Shown here piece by piece: positions 22,137-33,400 of a stretch of 64,000 nt of DNA. The stretch is from Thalassomonas haliotis. Lineage in GTDB: Bacteria > Pseudomonadota > Gammaproteobacteria > Enterobacterales > Alteromonadaceae. A model generated the notes under the pieces. It was given only the letters and a program-made list of their open reading frames with translations. It was not told the DNA's origin and searched no databases. Where the stretch lies: positions 4,898,001-4,962,000 of the forward strand of contig NZ_CP059693.1 of the NCBI RefSeq assembly GCF_028657945.1, read 5' to 3'. Position 1 is the first letter of the stretch, and the number at the start of each line of letters is the position of its first letter. A program made the translations under genes and the position numbers.

Positions 22137-24707
22137 TTATGAAAAGCGTAACTCCCCCTCAACAACATCAAGTTTGATCACTGCACCTTTTTGGAATTGC
22201 CCGCCCAGTATTTTTTGTGCCAGCGGATTTTCAATATACTGCTGAATCGCCCTTTTTAACGGACGGGCACCATAAACCGGGTCAAACCCGGCAGCGGCAA
22301 TAACAGAAAGAGCTTCATCACTAAGCGTTAACCGTAATTCCCGCTCAGCCAGCCGTTCAGACAGGGCTTTAACATGAATGGCGGCAATTTGTTTGATCTG
22401 CTGTGAACTCAGGCTATGAAAAACCACAGACTCATCAATCCGGTTGATAAATTCCGGTTTAAATTGTTGGCCGACATCCGCCATCACATTGGCTTTCATT
22501 TGCTCATAATCGCTTTCAGCGGTATAACTCTGGATATGATCTGAGCCGATATTGGAGGTCATGATCACTACGGTATTTTTAAAGTCTACCGTACGGCCCT
22601 GGCCATCGGTTAAGCGGCCGTCGTCTAAAACCTGAAGTAAAATATTAAAGACATCATGATGAGCCTTCTCCACTTCATCCAGCAAGATCACCGAATAAGG
22701 CTTGCGTCTGACCGCTTCTGTTAAGTAACCGCCTTCCTCATAACCGACATAACCGGGAGGAGCCCCCACCAAACGGGCAACTGAATGCTTCTCCATAAAT
22801 TCAGACATATCTATACGTACCAGGGCATCTTCACTGTCGAATAAAAACGTCGCCAACGCTTTGGTAAGCTCGGTTTTCCCCACCCCGGTAGGACCCAGGA
22901 ACAAAAAAGAGCCTATCGGTTGATTAGGATCCGCCAATCCGGCTCTTGAACGGCGTATGGCATTGGCTACGGAAACCACGGCTTCTTCCTGGCCTATCAC
23001 CTGCTGATGTAATTCCTGCTCCATTTTCAACAGTTTTTCCCGCTCTTCTTCGAGCATTTTAGCCACGGGAATGCCGGTAGCCCGGCTTAAAACATCGGCA
23101 ATTTCCACTTCCGTCACTTTATTACGCAGCAAGGTCATTTCCTGCATTTCCGCCTGGCTGGCCAAGTCCAGCTGTTTTTCCAGCTCGGGTAAACGCCCGT
23201 ATTGCAGCTCCGACATCCGGTTCAGATCCCCAGCCCTTCTTGCTGCCTCAAGCTCTATTCTGGCATGTTCAAGATCGGCCTTGATCGCCTGGGTACCATG
23301 CAGCGCGGCTTTTTCGGTATTCCAGATTTCATCCAGCTCATCATAGCTTTTCTGGCAGGCCTTGAGATCTTCCGATAACAGCTCCCGCCGTTTTATTGTC
23401 GCTTCATCTGACTCTTTTTCCAGTGCTTTTTGCTCTAATTTCAACTGGATAATACGCCGCTCCAACCTGTCTAAATCTTCCGGTTTGGAGTCTATCTGCA
23501 TACGGATACTCGACGCCGCTTCATCAATTAAATCTATTGCTTTATCCGGCAGCTGGCGATCGCTGATATAACGGTGAGATAAGCTGGCCGCCGCCACAAT
23601 GGCCGGATCGGTAATATCCACCGAGTGATGGAGTTCATAACGTTCTTTTAGACCGCGTAATATCGCAATAGTATCTTCGACACTAGGTTCGTCAATCAGG
23701 ACTTTTTGAAAGCGCCGCTCTAATGCCGCATCTTTTTCAATGTATTGGCGGTATTCATCTAAGGTGGTGGCGCCGACACAGTGAAGATCCCCCCGGGCCA
23801 GGGCCGGTTTCAACATATTGCCGGCATCCAGAGCACCGTCGGTTTTACCGGCGCCCACCATGGTATGCAGTTCATCGATAAATAAGATCACCTGACCTTC
23901 TTCCTGGGCCAGTTCGTTAAGCACGGCTTTTAACCGCTCTTCAAACTCCCCCCGGTACTTGGCTCCGGCCACTAAAGCTCCCATGTCTAACGCCAGCACC
24001 CGTTTATCTTTAAGCCCTTCCGGCACCTCATGATCCACGATACGCTGTGCCAAACCTTCGGCAATCGCGGTTTTCCCCACTCCAGGATGGCCAATTAACA
24101 CCGGGTTATTTTTGGTACGCCGCTGCAATACCTGAATGGTGCGGCGAATTTCATCATCACGGCCAATGACCGGGTCAAGCTTGCCTTCTTCTGCCCGCAG
24201 TGTTAGATCTATGGTAAATTTCGACAAGGCCTGACGGACATCTTCGGCATTTTGATCTTCCACTTTCTGCCCACCCCGAATATGCTCTATCGCGGACTTC
24301 ATCCTTTCTTCGGTCGCCCCGAGAGACTTTAATATTTGCCCCAATGCCCCCTTGTCTTCCAGCGCCGCCAGCATAAAAATCTCTGATGAGATAAATTTAT
24401 CACCTAACTTTTGTGCATACTTATCACATAAATTCAATAAATTCCCCAAAGAAGAGGATAACTGGACTTCGCCGCCAACCCCCTGCACCTGGGCCAGCGA
24501 GGCTAGTGCCGCCTCCACTTGAGAGCGCAATGAGTAAATATCGATACCGGCGCTCTTACACAAAGGGATCACGGTATTGCCATTTTGGTTGAGCAGGGCC
24601 ATCATCACATGGACGGGCTCAATAAACTGGTGATCTTTTCCCAGCGCCAGTGATTGCGCATCTGAAATAGTCACTTGAAAAGATTGGGTAAAACGATCTA
24701 AACGCAT
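22137..24707 (-). CDS. clpB: ATP-dependent disaggregase ClpB
   Basis: 856 residues, full ClpB length. Order: Clp N-domain (1-145), first AAA+ module with Walker A GHPGVGKT near 205 and Walker [10 protein letters not shown], the ClpB-specific coiled-coil middle domain (about 410-525, rich in Glu/Lys/Leu), second AAA+ with Walker A GPTGVGKT near 605, and the D2-small domain. There is no IGL/F ClpP-binding loop, so it is ClpB and not ClpA/C. With DnaK it resolubilises aggregated proteins. The ATG has a strong AGGAGA site. It lies downstream of rluD-pgeF, the same order as E. coli. A heat-shock-type promoter may lie about 110 bases upstream. Confidence 0.97.
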   Translation of the reverse strand: MRLDRFTQSFQVTISDAQSLALGKDHQFIEPVHVMMALLNQNGNTVIPLCKSAGIDIYSLRSQVEAALASLAQVQGVGGEVQLSSSLGNLLNLCDKYAQKLGDKFISSEIFMLAALEDKGALGQILKSLGATEERMKSAIEHIRGGQKVEDQNAEDVRQALSKFTIDLTLRAEEGKLDPVIGRDDEIRRTIQVLQRRTKNNPVLIGHPGVGKTAIAEGLAQRIVDHEVPEGLKDKRVLALDMGALVAGAKYRGEFEERLKAVLNELAQEEGQVILFIDELHTMVGAGKTDGALDAGNMLKPALARGDLHCVGATTLDEYRQYIEKDAALERRFQKVLIDEPSVEDTIAILRGLKERYELHHSVDITDPAIVAAASLSHRYISDRQLPDKAIDLIDEAASSIRMQIDSKPEDLDRLERRIIQLKLEQKALEKESDEATIKRRELLSEDLKACQKSYDELDEIWNTEKAALHGTQAIKADLEHARIELEAARRAGDLNRMSELQYGRLPELEKQLDLASQAEMQEMTLLRNKVTEVEIADVLSRATGIPVAKMLEEEREKLLKMEQELHQQVIGQEEAVVSVANAIRRSRAGLADPNQPIGSFLFLGPTGVGKTELTKALATFLFDSEDALVRIDMSEFMEKHSVARLVGAPPGYVGYEEGGYLTEAVRRKPYSVILLDEVEKAHHDVFNILLQVLDDGRLTDGQGRTVDFKNTVVIMTSNIGSDHIQSYTAESDYEQMKANVMADVGQQFKPEFINRIDESVVFHSLSSQQIKQIAAIHVKALSERLAERELRLTLSDEALSVIAAAGFDPVYGARPLKRAIQQYIENPLAQKILGGQFQKGAVIKLDVVEGELRFS

Positions 24708-24796
24708 AAAATCATCTCCTGAGATTATGTTTTATCAAGCAATTGACTGAAAATTCTCGTCAAACACTGCCGGCGATAATTTGAACTTACTTTTAT

Positions 24797-24824
24797 TAAT
24801 AAGGCTGAAGAGCGAACTTTTCAA
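24797..24824 (-). promoter_or_regulatory. Possible sigma-32 promoter of clpB
   Basis: The minus strand shows TTGAAA (24824-24819), a 14-base spacer and CCTTATTA (24804-24797), a partial match to the heat-shock consensus CTTGAAA / CCCCATNT. It lies in the pgeF-clpB gap. The -10 element matches weakly. Confidence 0.4.
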
Positions 24825-24914
24825 TGCCGGCTACTCAGCATTTTGATCTAAAACAAAAAGTTATTGCGATCAGATAAGGGGATATAGACAAACAGTTTTT
24901 ATCAGCGGGAGATA

Positions 24915-25670
24915 TCATAACCGGGTAATTAATGCTGCCATCCTGCCGGTAATGCCATTACGGCGGTAAGAGTAATAACGCTGCGCCATAGTGTAAGTGC
25001 AGTGGTTTACAGCAGATATATGCTTTACGCCTAAGCTGCTCAGCTGTAATTTGGCTATCAAGGTTAAGTTGCCCAGGTATTTTCCCTGCCCCGAAGGCTT
25101 AAAGGCTGCTTCAAACATGGCGGATTGTCCGAGAAAAGCCTGCCTGACCTCGGCTCCGACCTCAAATGCTTGTTCGCCGATGCAGGGACCTAACCAGGCA
25201 TAAAGTGATCTGTTCCGGCTTTGCATTTTTTGCAAAGTATTCGAGATAATCCCCGCCAGCAAAGGACGCCAGCCGCCGTGGATAACCGCAACTTCCTTTC
25301 CCTGGCCGCAGGACAATAAAATAGGTAAACAGTCGGCGGTCATCACCGCCAGGGTGATATCCGGGTTACGGGTAACAGCGGCATCGGCTACCCGCGGCTG
25401 CTCGCTGTGGTCATAGACCTCAACAACAGTATTGCCGTGAACCTGTTCCAGCCACTGGATTTGACTGGCCTTGGGTAAAAAGCCTTTAAGAGCTTGCCGG
25501 TTATGCTCTACCCCTTTGATGTCATCACCGACATGTGCCCCCAGATTAAAACTGTCAAAATAGCTAACCGGGGGGTTATCTTTGAGGGGATGCAACCGGC
25601 TAGTATTAAAGGCCAGTACATTTGCGACCGGCCAATCGGGCTGACAAAAGTGAGGGTTGTTAATATTCAC
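24915..25670 (-). CDS. pgeF: Peptidoglycan editing factor PgeF (YfiH/laccase-domain)
   Basis: About 251 residues from a GTG at 25670, where similarity begins; an ATG at 25739 would add 23 unrelated residues inside rluD. The family metal-site landmarks are ADCLPIL, HGGW and GPCIG, with the C-terminal NHCTYT and SYRRNGITGRMAALI. The usual HAGWRG reads HGGWRP here. PgeF hydrolyses wrongly incorporated residues on peptidoglycan precursors; the family was formerly called polyphenol oxidase. It overlaps rluD by 11 bases, so the two are translationally coupled, followed by clpB as in E. coli. Confidence 0.88.
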   Translation of the reverse strand: MNINNPHFCQPDWPVANVLAFNTSRLHPLKDNPPVSYFDSFNLGAHVGDDIKGVEHNRQALKGFLPKASQIQWLEQVHGNTVVEVYDHSEQPRVADAAVTRNPDITLAVMTADCLPILLSCGQGKEVAVIHGGWRPLLAGIISNTLQKMQSRNRSLYAWLGPCIGEQAFEVGAEVRQAFLGQSAMFEAAFKPSGQGKYLGNLTLIAKLQLSSLGVKHISAVNHCTYTMAQRYYSYRRNGITGRMAALITRL

Positions 25671-26631
25671 TTTGATTAAGTTTGCTATCTTCGCGCAGCA
25701 CCTTGGCAAGATGGGCAAAATCTTCCGGAATATCGGCATGCCAGGTCATCAGCTCCCCGGTGATCGGGTGATAAAGAGATAACATAGCCGCATGCAAGGC
25801 CTGACGCTTAAAGCTTCTTAATACGTCGCGTAAATCATCGGTGGCATTTTTCGGCGGTCTGGGTCTGCCGCCATAAACGGGATCCCCCACCAGAGGGTGG
25901 GTAATATGTGCCATATGCACACGAATTTGGTGGGTACGACCGGTTTCCAGGCGCAGACGCAAGCGGGTATGCAAACGGTATTTTTCCAATACCCGGTAAT
26001 GGGTCACCGAAGGGCGGCCGGAAAAAGTAACTGCCATATGGGTACGTTTGGTGGCATGACGCCCTATAGGTTCGTCGACCACGCCACCTGCGGTCATCAA
26101 ACCATTGGCGATGGCTTCATATTCGCGGGTAATTTCCCTGGCCTGCAGGGCTTCAACCAGGTTGGTTTGTGCGGCGATGGTTTTCGCCACCACCATCAAA
26201 CCCGTAGTGTCTTTATCCAGGCGGTGAACAATACCGGCCCTGGGCACGATCTCTAGCTCAGGACAATGATGCAACAGGGCGTTTAATACCGTGCCGTCCG
26301 GGTTACCGGCGCCGGGATGAACCACCAGGCCGGCAGGTTTGTTGATGACCAGGATATCTTCATCTTCATAGACTATGTTAAGCGGGATATCCTGGGGATC
26401 AAAGCGCACTTCCGCCTCAATTTCAGCGTCTATGGCAATATGCTCCCCACCAAACATTTTTTCCCTCGCCCGGGTGATCACATCCCCGTTAACAGTGACC
26501 TGGCCGGCCAGAATCCATTCTTTTAACCGGGAACGTGAATAATCAGGAAACATTTCCGCTAATGTTTGGTCTAAACGTTTTCCCAAACACGATTCAGGAA
26601 CGACTTCTTTATGTTGAATTATCTCAGCCAT
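25660..26631 (-). CDS. rluD: 23S rRNA pseudouridine synthase RluD
   Basis: 323 residues with an N-terminal S4 RNA-binding domain (about 15-75; LGKRLDQTLAEMFPDYSRSRLKEWI) and the RluA-type catalytic domain, with the catalytic Asp in HRLDKDTTGLMVVAK. It converts U1911, U1915 and U1917 (E. coli numbering) in helix 69 of 23S rRNA. Divergent from bamD with a 128-base gap and overlapping pgeF, an arrangement conserved in gammaproteobacteria. Confidence 0.95.
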   Translation of the reverse strand: MAEIIQHKEVVPESCLGKRLDQTLAEMFPDYSRSRLKEWILAGQVTVNGDVITRAREKMFGGEHIAIDAEIEAEVRFDPQDIPLNIVYEDEDILVINKPAGLVVHPGAGNPDGTVLNALLHHCPELEIVPRAGIVHRLDKDTTGLMVVAKTIAAQTNLVEALQAREITREYEAIANGLMTAGGVVDEPIGRHATKRTHMAVTFSGRPSVTHYRVLEKYRLHTRLRLRLETGRTHQIRVHMAHITHPLVGDPVYGGRPRPPKNATDDLRDVLRSFKRQALHAAMLSLYHPITGELMTWHADIPEDFAHLAKVLREDSKLNQSEY

Positions 26632-26759
26632 TAAACTCTCAATTAATTAGCACTGTGCAAGGCATGATTGCTGGGTTAGAATGCAATTGTGTATTTTACC
26701 CCTTTATGAGGGGCTTTCATATTTATTTTAACTAAAACAAAGTAGTGATATTGAAGTCT

Positions 26760-27524
26760 ATGGAAAAACTGACAATTAAAATGATGTTATTGGCACTGGC
26801 GCTGGGGCTAGGCGGGTGTTCATCATCAGATAATAATGATATTGACAAGGTGCCTGATAAGTCGGCGCAGGCCTTGTCTGCCGATGCCAGAGAAGCATTA
26901 GATAACGGTTTGTACCAAAAAGCCATCCAAATTCTTTCCGCCATTGATTCGCGTTTTCCTTTTGGCCCTATCTCCCATCAGGTACAGCTGGATTTACTTT
27001 ACGCCTATTATAAAAGCGGCGACGCGGCCCAAGGCGTTGCATTAGCGGATCGCTTCCTTAGACTCAACCCCACTCATTCGAATATAGATTATGTTTACTA
27101 TATGCGTGCGTTAATCAATCAGGCCACCGAAGCCAATTTATTTCAGGACTTGGCCGGCATCGACAGATCGGATCGCGATCCCACCGCATCACGGGATGCC
27201 TTCAATGATTTGAAAAAAGTGGTAAATGAATATCCGGAAAGTAAATACGCCGCCGATGCCCGCAAACGTATGATAGGGATCAAGTCTCGTCTGGCTAAAT
27301 ATGAATTAGCCGTCGCCCGCTTTTACTTAAAAAGGGAAGCTTATGCTTCTGCAGCCAACCGGGGCCGCTATATCGTCGAGTACTTCTCTCCCAGCGACGA
27401 GGTTGAGCAAGCGCTGGAAATCATGATTGAGTGTTACGACAAACTTAATCTTGAAGATCTTAAACGCAACTCTAAACAGGTATTGGCGGTAAACTACCCC
27501 GATAACCCGCTGGTCGCCAATTAA
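26760..27524 (+). CDS. bamD: Outer-membrane assembly lipoprotein BamD
   Basis: 254 residues from the ATG at 26760; a GTG at 26745 in the same frame is an alternative start. A lipoprotein signal peptide ends in the lipobox LGGC (Cys about 20). Tetratricopeptide repeats follow, with the family segments YQKAIQILSAIDSRFPFGP and YYKSGDAAQGVALADRFLRLNP. It is an essential subunit of the BAM complex that folds beta-barrel proteins into the outer membrane. Its position divergent from rluD matches E. coli (yfiO/rluD). A strong terminator follows. Confidence 0.94.
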   Translation: MEKLTIKMMLLALALGLGGCSSSDNNDIDKVPDKSAQALSADAREALDNGLYQKAIQILSAIDSRFPFGPISHQVQLDLLYAYYKSGDAAQGVALADRFLRLNPTHSNIDYVYYMRALINQATEANLFQDLAGIDRSDRDPTASRDAFNDLKKVVNEYPESKYAADARKRMIGIKSRLAKYELAVARFYLKREAYASAANRGRYIVEYFSPSDEVEQALEIMIECYDKLNLEDLKRNSKQVLAVNYPDNPLVAN

Positions 27525-27545
27525 GGCCGGTTTCAGTTTTTCTTT

Positions 27546-27581
27546 CTCAAAGCAACTGATATTCAGATCAGTTGCTTTGAG
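27546..27581 (+). terminator. Terminator after bamD
   Basis: CTCAAAGCAACTGAT pairs with ATCAGTTGCTTTGAG around a 6-base loop. T-rich stretches flank both sides (TTTTTCTTT before, TAAATTATTTT after), so it may also serve the convergent glnB. Confidence 0.8.
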
Positions 27582-27627
27582 ATAAATTATTTTCCGCTCA
27601 TCAGCCAAAACTTGTTTATAGCGGCAA

Positions 27628-28065
<438 letters not shown>

Positions 28066-28198
28066 TTAGTTCTATTTCATGGTAATAACACCACAGCAAA
28101 GTCGCGATCAATTAACAGCGGTACTGTCCATGTTAACCGTTAATTTGTTACACTCCCCATTAAATTTAGCTCATTGTGATGTATAACGAGGAAACTCC

Positions 28199-29029
28199 AT
28201 GGATCAGCAGTTGATCATTGCAGAAATGAAAGTATTACCTGAAATTGATGTCGACTTCGAAATCAGGCGCCGCGTCGACTTTATCAAAAAGCAGTTAGTA
28301 AGCTCAGGATTAAAAAACCTGGTGTTAGGTATCAGTGGCGGTGTTGATTCATCAACCTGCGGCCGCTTGGCGCAACTTGCGGTTGATGAGCTAAACAGCG
28401 AGCAGGGAAATCACTTCCAGTTTATTGCCGTGCGCCTGCCGTTTGATGTCCAGGCGGATGAAGAAGATGCCCAACTGGCCCTGAGTTTTATTCAGCCAAG
28501 CCAAAGCCTGTCAACCAACGTGCTTGCCGGGGTGAACGGAATTCACCAGGAAGCCGTCCAGGCCTTGACCAAAAATAACTTACTTGATGCCTCCCCTGCC
28601 GCCATCGACTTTGCCAAAGGCAACGTCAAAGCCCGTACCCGTATGGTGATGCAATACCATATCGCCGCCTTAGTCGGGGCTTTGGTATTAGGCACAGATC
28701 ATTCGGCTGAAAATATTACCGGCTTTTTCACCAAATGGGGTGACGGCGCATGTGATCTGGCCCCCTTGTTTGGCCTTTCCAAACGCCAGGTCAGGCAAAT
28801 AGCCAAACACCTGGGAGCGCCTGGACTCTTGGTGGATAAAGCTCCTACCGCCGACCTTGAGGAGTTGTCCCCGGGTAAAAAGGATGAAGATGCTCTGGGT
28901 TTGAGCTACCAGCAACTGGATGATTTCCTTGAGGGAAAGGCCGTCACTGAAGCAGTGAAAAATTTAATTATCGACATCTATAACAAAACCCAGCATAAAC
29001 GCCAGCCGATACCCACTATCTATGATTAA
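28199..29029 (+). CDS. nadE: NH3-dependent NAD+ synthetase
   Basis: 276 residues, like E. coli NadE (275). The PP-loop ATP site is [10 protein letters not shown] (about 43-52). The segment [25 protein letters not shown] binds the deamido-NAD/ammonia side. There is no N-terminal nitrilase domain, so it uses free ammonia. It makes NAD+ from nicotinic acid adenine dinucleotide in the cytoplasm. The ATG has a GAGG ribosome site. The divergent neighbour glnB gives a nitrogen-metabolism context. Confidence 0.95.
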   Translation: MDQQLIIAEMKVLPEIDVDFEIRRRVDFIKKQLVSSGLKNLVLGISGGVDSSTCGRLAQLAVDELNSEQGNHFQFIAVRLPFDVQADEEDAQLALSFIQPSQSLSTNVLAGVNGIHQEAVQALTKNNLLDASPAAIDFAKGNVKARTRMVMQYHIAALVGALVLGTDHSAENITGFFTKWGDGACDLAPLFGLSKRQVRQIAKHLGAPGLLVDKAPTADLEELSPGKKDEDALGLSYQQLDDFLEGKAVTEAVKNLIIDIYNKTQHKRQPIPTIYD

Positions 29030-29124
29030 CCGGCTGATTACCGCTAAAGAGCGACACACTTATAACTAGCAGCAAGTGCCGTTAACTGTTATACCTAGTA
29101 ATAAAGCAACTGCCTGGAGTTTAT

Positions 29125-29679
29125 ATGCGTAGACAAAGTGGCATCACATTATTTGAATTAATGTTTACTGTGGCTATTCTGGGGATATTAACGGCTATTG
29201 CCCTGCCCAACTTCGGCAGTTTTACCGCCCAGTTACGGGTTGATAATGAAATATCAGAGTTGCACCGTTTGTTGCTGGTGGCCCGTAACAATGCCATCAA
29301 CCTGGGACAAAATGTGACCGTATGCCCTTTAAACACTAGTGCATCCTGTGATGGCGACTGGCAAGGCCAGGTCAGTGTTTTTACCGACAGCAACAACAAC
29401 AAAAAATATGAAGCAGCATTAAATGAACAGCTTATCAAGGTTAAAGGGGCGGTAAGCAGTGGCGACCTGCTGCAATATTCCCGCGATGCCTTAACTTATA
29501 CCCCGGCAGGCAGGACAACCGGCTTAGTCACAGGTACCTTTGACTATTGTCCGCACGGATATGATGATTTGTCCCGGGGCATAGTTGTCGCCAGCTCAGG
29601 CAGGGCTTATGTTTCTTCAGACATAGATAACGACGGCAAGGACGAAAGCCGCAGCGGCAGCGAAATAACCTGCAGTTAA
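29125..29679 (+). CDS. fimT: FimT/GspH-like minor pseudopilin
   Basis: 184 residues with a short prepilin leader ending in SG/ITLFE (cleavage before I, Glu at +5) and a hydrophobic N-terminal helix (LMFTVAILGILTAIALPNF), followed by a GspH-type globular domain. Cys residues in the middle and at the C-terminus (ITCS) could form a disulfide. FimT/FimU proteins prime type IV pilus assembly. It is on the opposite strand to, and convergent with, the pilV-to-tapY2 operon, not in it. The start has a good ribosome site (GGAG). FimU is the alternative name. Confidence 0.85.
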   Translation: MRRQSGITLFELMFTVAILGILTAIALPNFGSFTAQLRVDNEISELHRLLLVARNNAINLGQNVTVCPLNTSASCDGDWQGQVSVFTDSNNNKKYEAALNEQLIKVKGAVSSGDLLQYSRDALTYTPAGRTTGLVTGTFDYCPHGYDDLSRGIVVASSGRAYVSSDIDNDGKDESRSGSEITCS

Positions 29680-29688
29680 GCCGTTATT

Positions 29689-29718
29689 ATTTAACAGCTC
29701 GCCATTTAACAGCTCGCC
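29689..29718. repeat. 15-bp tandem duplication
   Basis: ATTTAACAGCTCGCC occurs twice without a gap just downstream of the fimT-like gene. Confidence 0.85.
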
Positions 29719-29731
29719 TCTTTACTTATTC

Positions 29732-29753
29732 GACCCCTTATTAATGGGGGGTC
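29732..29753. terminator. Possible terminator hairpin between fimT and tapY2
   Basis: GACCCC (29732-29737) pairs with GGGGTC (29748-29753) around an AT-rich loop at the junction of the convergent genes. There is no clear T tract, so confidence is modest. Confidence 0.4.
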
Positions 29754-30064
29754 TAGCGCACCGTAGCAGCATCCAGCTGGTTTGCCTGGCTGGCTTTAAA
29801 GCTGCCATGCAAGTCCGTACACTCTTTTACCCGGTAGATTTTTTGTTTTTTCCTGCTGCCGATCACGGTAATACTTTTTCCGGTCAGCTTGTTAATCATA
29901 TTCTGGCCATCATTTTTTTTGGCATTGACAAAATGTATGATCTCTTCTCCCCCCAATAATTCCACATGGCATTTGAGTTCGCTTATCTCAGCTTTGGCCG
30001 CCTGGACAGCGCCACCTAAAATTGCAAAAGATAATAAAAGACTAAATTTTATATAATTTTTCAT
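29753..30064 (-). CDS. TapY2-like small exported protein of the pilus cluster
   Basis: 103 residues with a signal peptide (1-22, cleaved near VQA/AKA). The mature part has two Cys and basic segments (VIGSRKKQKIYRVKECTDL). Its place as the last gene after pilY1-pilE is where Aeromonas and Shewanella carry tapY2, the small partner of the PilY1-like TapY1. The assignment rests mostly on position, size and export signal. It starts 2 bases after the pilE stop, so the genes are co-transcribed. Confidence 0.6.
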   Translation of the reverse strand: MKNYIKFSLLLSFAILGGAVQAAKAEISELKCHVELLGGEEIIHFVNAKKNDGQNMINKLTGKSITVIGSRKKQKIYRVKECTDLHGSFKASQANQLDAATVR

Positions 30065-30065
30065 A

Positions 30066-30485
30066 CTACTGCTCCCAACAGCTTTCCGAAGAGGCGGTTT
30101 TCACCAAGGCTTCGTCTATGGATAAAGTAATGCAGCCGGCATCAATAGATGCCTGGTTGCCCTTTGCGGTTGCCTTAAGATCAAAGCTTGTACCGCCGGC
30201 CCCGACAGTGGCATCTATGCTGTAATTCCCTGATTCCGTAATATAGGGATCTGCCGGTGCTCCCAAATCTGTCATATCTGCGGTATAAGTGCGGTTATCG
30301 GTAAAAAACTGTTCTTGTAAAAACGCCAGCCTGCTCAGCTCCCTCTGGGCTTCACTGCGATTGCTCCGCCCGGTAACATCGACATAAGCCGGATAGACCA
30401 CAGCAGCCAGAATGGTGATAATGGCCATAGTGATCAAGACTTCTATCAGCGTCAACCCTTTATATTTTCGACTATTGTTCATCAT
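30066..30485 (-). CDS. pilE: Type IV minor pilin PilE
   Basis: 139 residues. The prepilin leader is cut at KG/LTLIEV with Glu at +5; the hydrophobic alpha1 helix (VLITMAIITILAAVVYPAY) is followed by the segment RSEAQRELSRLAFLQEQFFTDNRTY, diagnostic for PilE. Two C-terminal Cys (GCITLS and ESCWEQ) bracket a D-region-like loop. The start codon overlaps the pilY1 stop (ATGA), so it is translationally coupled. It is part of the priming complex at the pilus tip with PilV, W, X and Y1. Confidence 0.92.
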   Translation of the reverse strand: MMNNSRKYKGLTLIEVLITMAIITILAAVVYPAYVDVTGRSNRSEAQRELSRLAFLQEQFFTDNRTYTADMTDLGAPADPYITESGNYSIDATVGAGGTSFDLKATAKGNQASIDAGCITLSIDEALVKTASSESCWEQ

Positions 30486-33400
30486 TTAGATTCCGCCACA
30501 TAAAGATAAGTACGCATGGTTTTTAAACTGATGCCATCAGGTGGATCATCCGGGTCACAATCGCCATTGCAGCAATCATTGGCATCACATAAGGTAAGCG
30601 TGCCCGCCCCGGAGCCTTCACCAACACCGACAAATAATAAACGGCTATGGGTTTCATCATCATCTTCGGGGGGAATAATAATCGTCGGCGTATCCGGCAC
30701 CCTTTCACCGACACTTAAGGTACGCCAGTCATAAACCTTAGTGCCAAGGGCCAGGTTAACCGCATACAACAAACCGCTGCCGGCATTTAACTCACAACTG
30801 CTACTGCTGCTGTTGCCCGGGGTGAAAGAGTTAAAGTAGGCGACACCGGCAATAGCGGTAGCAGCCGACATACTCTTTTCCCCCTGCCCGGTAAAGTCAA
30901 TAAACCAGCCTGATTTTTGGCTTACCGCCAGTGCCAGCGACTCTTTCTCCTGACTAGTCAGGCCTTGTCCGAACGGATCGTTAGTATAATCGTACAAACT
31001 TTCTATGGTGTGGGTGGCGGGGATGTTTTCCGCGACAAAAGACTGGGTAAAAATATCGGCATCTTTGATCATAAAAAATTTATCATCGGTTTCCCCGGAT
31101 GATGGTGTCGAACGGTCTCCGCTGCCAATTAAAATCGCTTCATAAGGCGTTTCCTGGCGGCTAACCACAATTGTGGTCTCCCCTTCTTCATCCATAACCG
31201 AGGAAGATTTGGTTTCCTCAATAAAAGTCCTGACAATTGCCGGTTGGCTAAAGAAACGCCTGTCGGTCGGGTTTGTCTCTCCCCCTAACTGCGCCAGTTT
31301 GAACACAGTCCAGGGGCTTTGCGAGCTGTGGGGCGCCCCCTCAGGCATATCAACCCGCCAAAGATTTCCGCCAGTGTCGCCGGCATATAAACGATCGATC
31401 AAACCATCACTATCACTGTCGAGCGTACCGATAGCCGCCGGTATACTGTCAGAGATGCCGGTAAACTGGGTGTTAACCCCGCTGCTTGCCGCAGGCGTCA
31501 AACTCCACTTCAAAGTCCCCGTCTTCGCATCTACCATATAAATTGCACGGCCAACACTATCACTGCCGCCAACACCGCCATTGTCTTTAGAAATGGCATA
31601 ACCGCCGCCAAAAATCAATACCGGCTGCGGAACGCCTGACGAGGTATTGAGTTTTGAATAGCCCAGCTGAGGCTGCGACCAGGACTGTCCCAACTCACTA
31701 AAACCGGCACTACCGGCATCGAGATGCCATAATAACTTAGGAGTATCGGGCAGTGTAATATCCAGCCCATAATATGAAGAGCCGCCACGGCGCAGACCAA
31801 AGAAAACCCAGGCCTTGTCACCATTACTGCTGCTGATGGAGCCATCGCCATTTTTATCGAGCAAATAGACAACGGGTGAGCCGTCGATACCATAAATTTT
31901 GCCGCTTGAAGCATTATTTTCCCGTAAAGACTTAATATTAGGGAAAAACTCTTTTGGCATAAATGCCCAGCTTTCATCAACGCTGTCGCCGTTATCATCA
32001 AACATGTGCAATACGCCGGCATTGGTGCCTAGCAAGATCCTGACATCCTGGTTATTGCTGGAACCACCATAATTCACCACCAAAGGTTTGGAGTGAAGCG
32101 GGTCGGCAAAAATATCGAAACGGATATCGCTTGTGACGCCGTCAAGATCGCTGTCGTCAACATCCATGCCCTTGGACCAGTTGATGATATCATCAATCTC
32201 CTGCTCGCTGACATTAAGCACACCGGCCAAATTTGCACTGCCACCATAATAATTTTCACTATTGCTGCGGGTAAAAGGCACTAAAGCCCCTGAGCTGCCC
32301 AGATCGCTGTAAATCACCCGGTTGCTTTTACCTCTCAGCATTTCAGCCACCCCACCGGCCTCAACATCCTCACCATCCGCCTTTGCCGATGTGCTCCAAA
32401 ACGTTTTTGCCGTTGTCAGTATATTGCCATTACTGCCAATCGCCACCTTACCTTCCCGGTCCACCAGGCCTGAGGATGTTACTTTTAACTTCTTCAGATT
32501 GCCCTGCCAACGGGGACCCTGGGCAGGTAAAAACATCGCATAATAAACAGAGTCCAGGGTTTCGGTACGGTCAAAATTATTGGAAGCAACTGATGGCGCG
32601 GTAAAGCTGGTATTGATACTCAGAATTTCCAACAAGGCAGATTGCAGCGAAGCTAATAAATCATTGGGATCCGTCGCAGGATAATACTGCCCGCCCCCCA
32701 ATTCAGCCGCTTTACTGAGCAGTTCTTCCGCACTTTCGGCATCTTTACCAAAACCTACGGTAAATAATGTCGATATTTGCTCACCATCCATACTGTCATT
32801 AACATCGTTATTGTGCATCCACTGTGCCAGCGCCGGTAAATAGTTGTTTTGAAAAAGCGCGCCGATACCGGGCAAACCACTGATATTACCGTCCGCCGCC
32901 CTGTCCTCGGTCGGCTCGCCATCGGTAATTAAAATCACAAAAACTTCATCGCTACAACTACGATAAGGGCTGATATAACTGCCGGAACTCTCGATAGAAG
33001 TATCCCTGGGAGGCGTATTACCCTTATAGGTCGCGCCATTGTTAGAATCATTATCGCCAAAATCAACCGACTTGCCCCCTAAGTAACGGGACACTTCATA
33101 TAAACTTTCACACAAAGGCGTATTGGTTTCACCGTCAATTTCCAGATTAATCAAATCAACCAAGTTTTGTCTTGCCGTTGCAGTCATTTCCTGGATGCCC
33201 ATCACGATACGGCCGCCATCCCGGGTATTTTCCCCGGGAAAATTGTAGTTAAATATTTGTAGGCCAAAATCTACCGAAGGCGCCGACTCGATCAGACCGG
33301 TTACCGTATCCTTTGCTATTTGCAACCGGGTCAAATCAACATTATCGATGATCTCACTCTGACTCCAGCGCAAATAATTATCTGTGTATAAAGTCACCAC

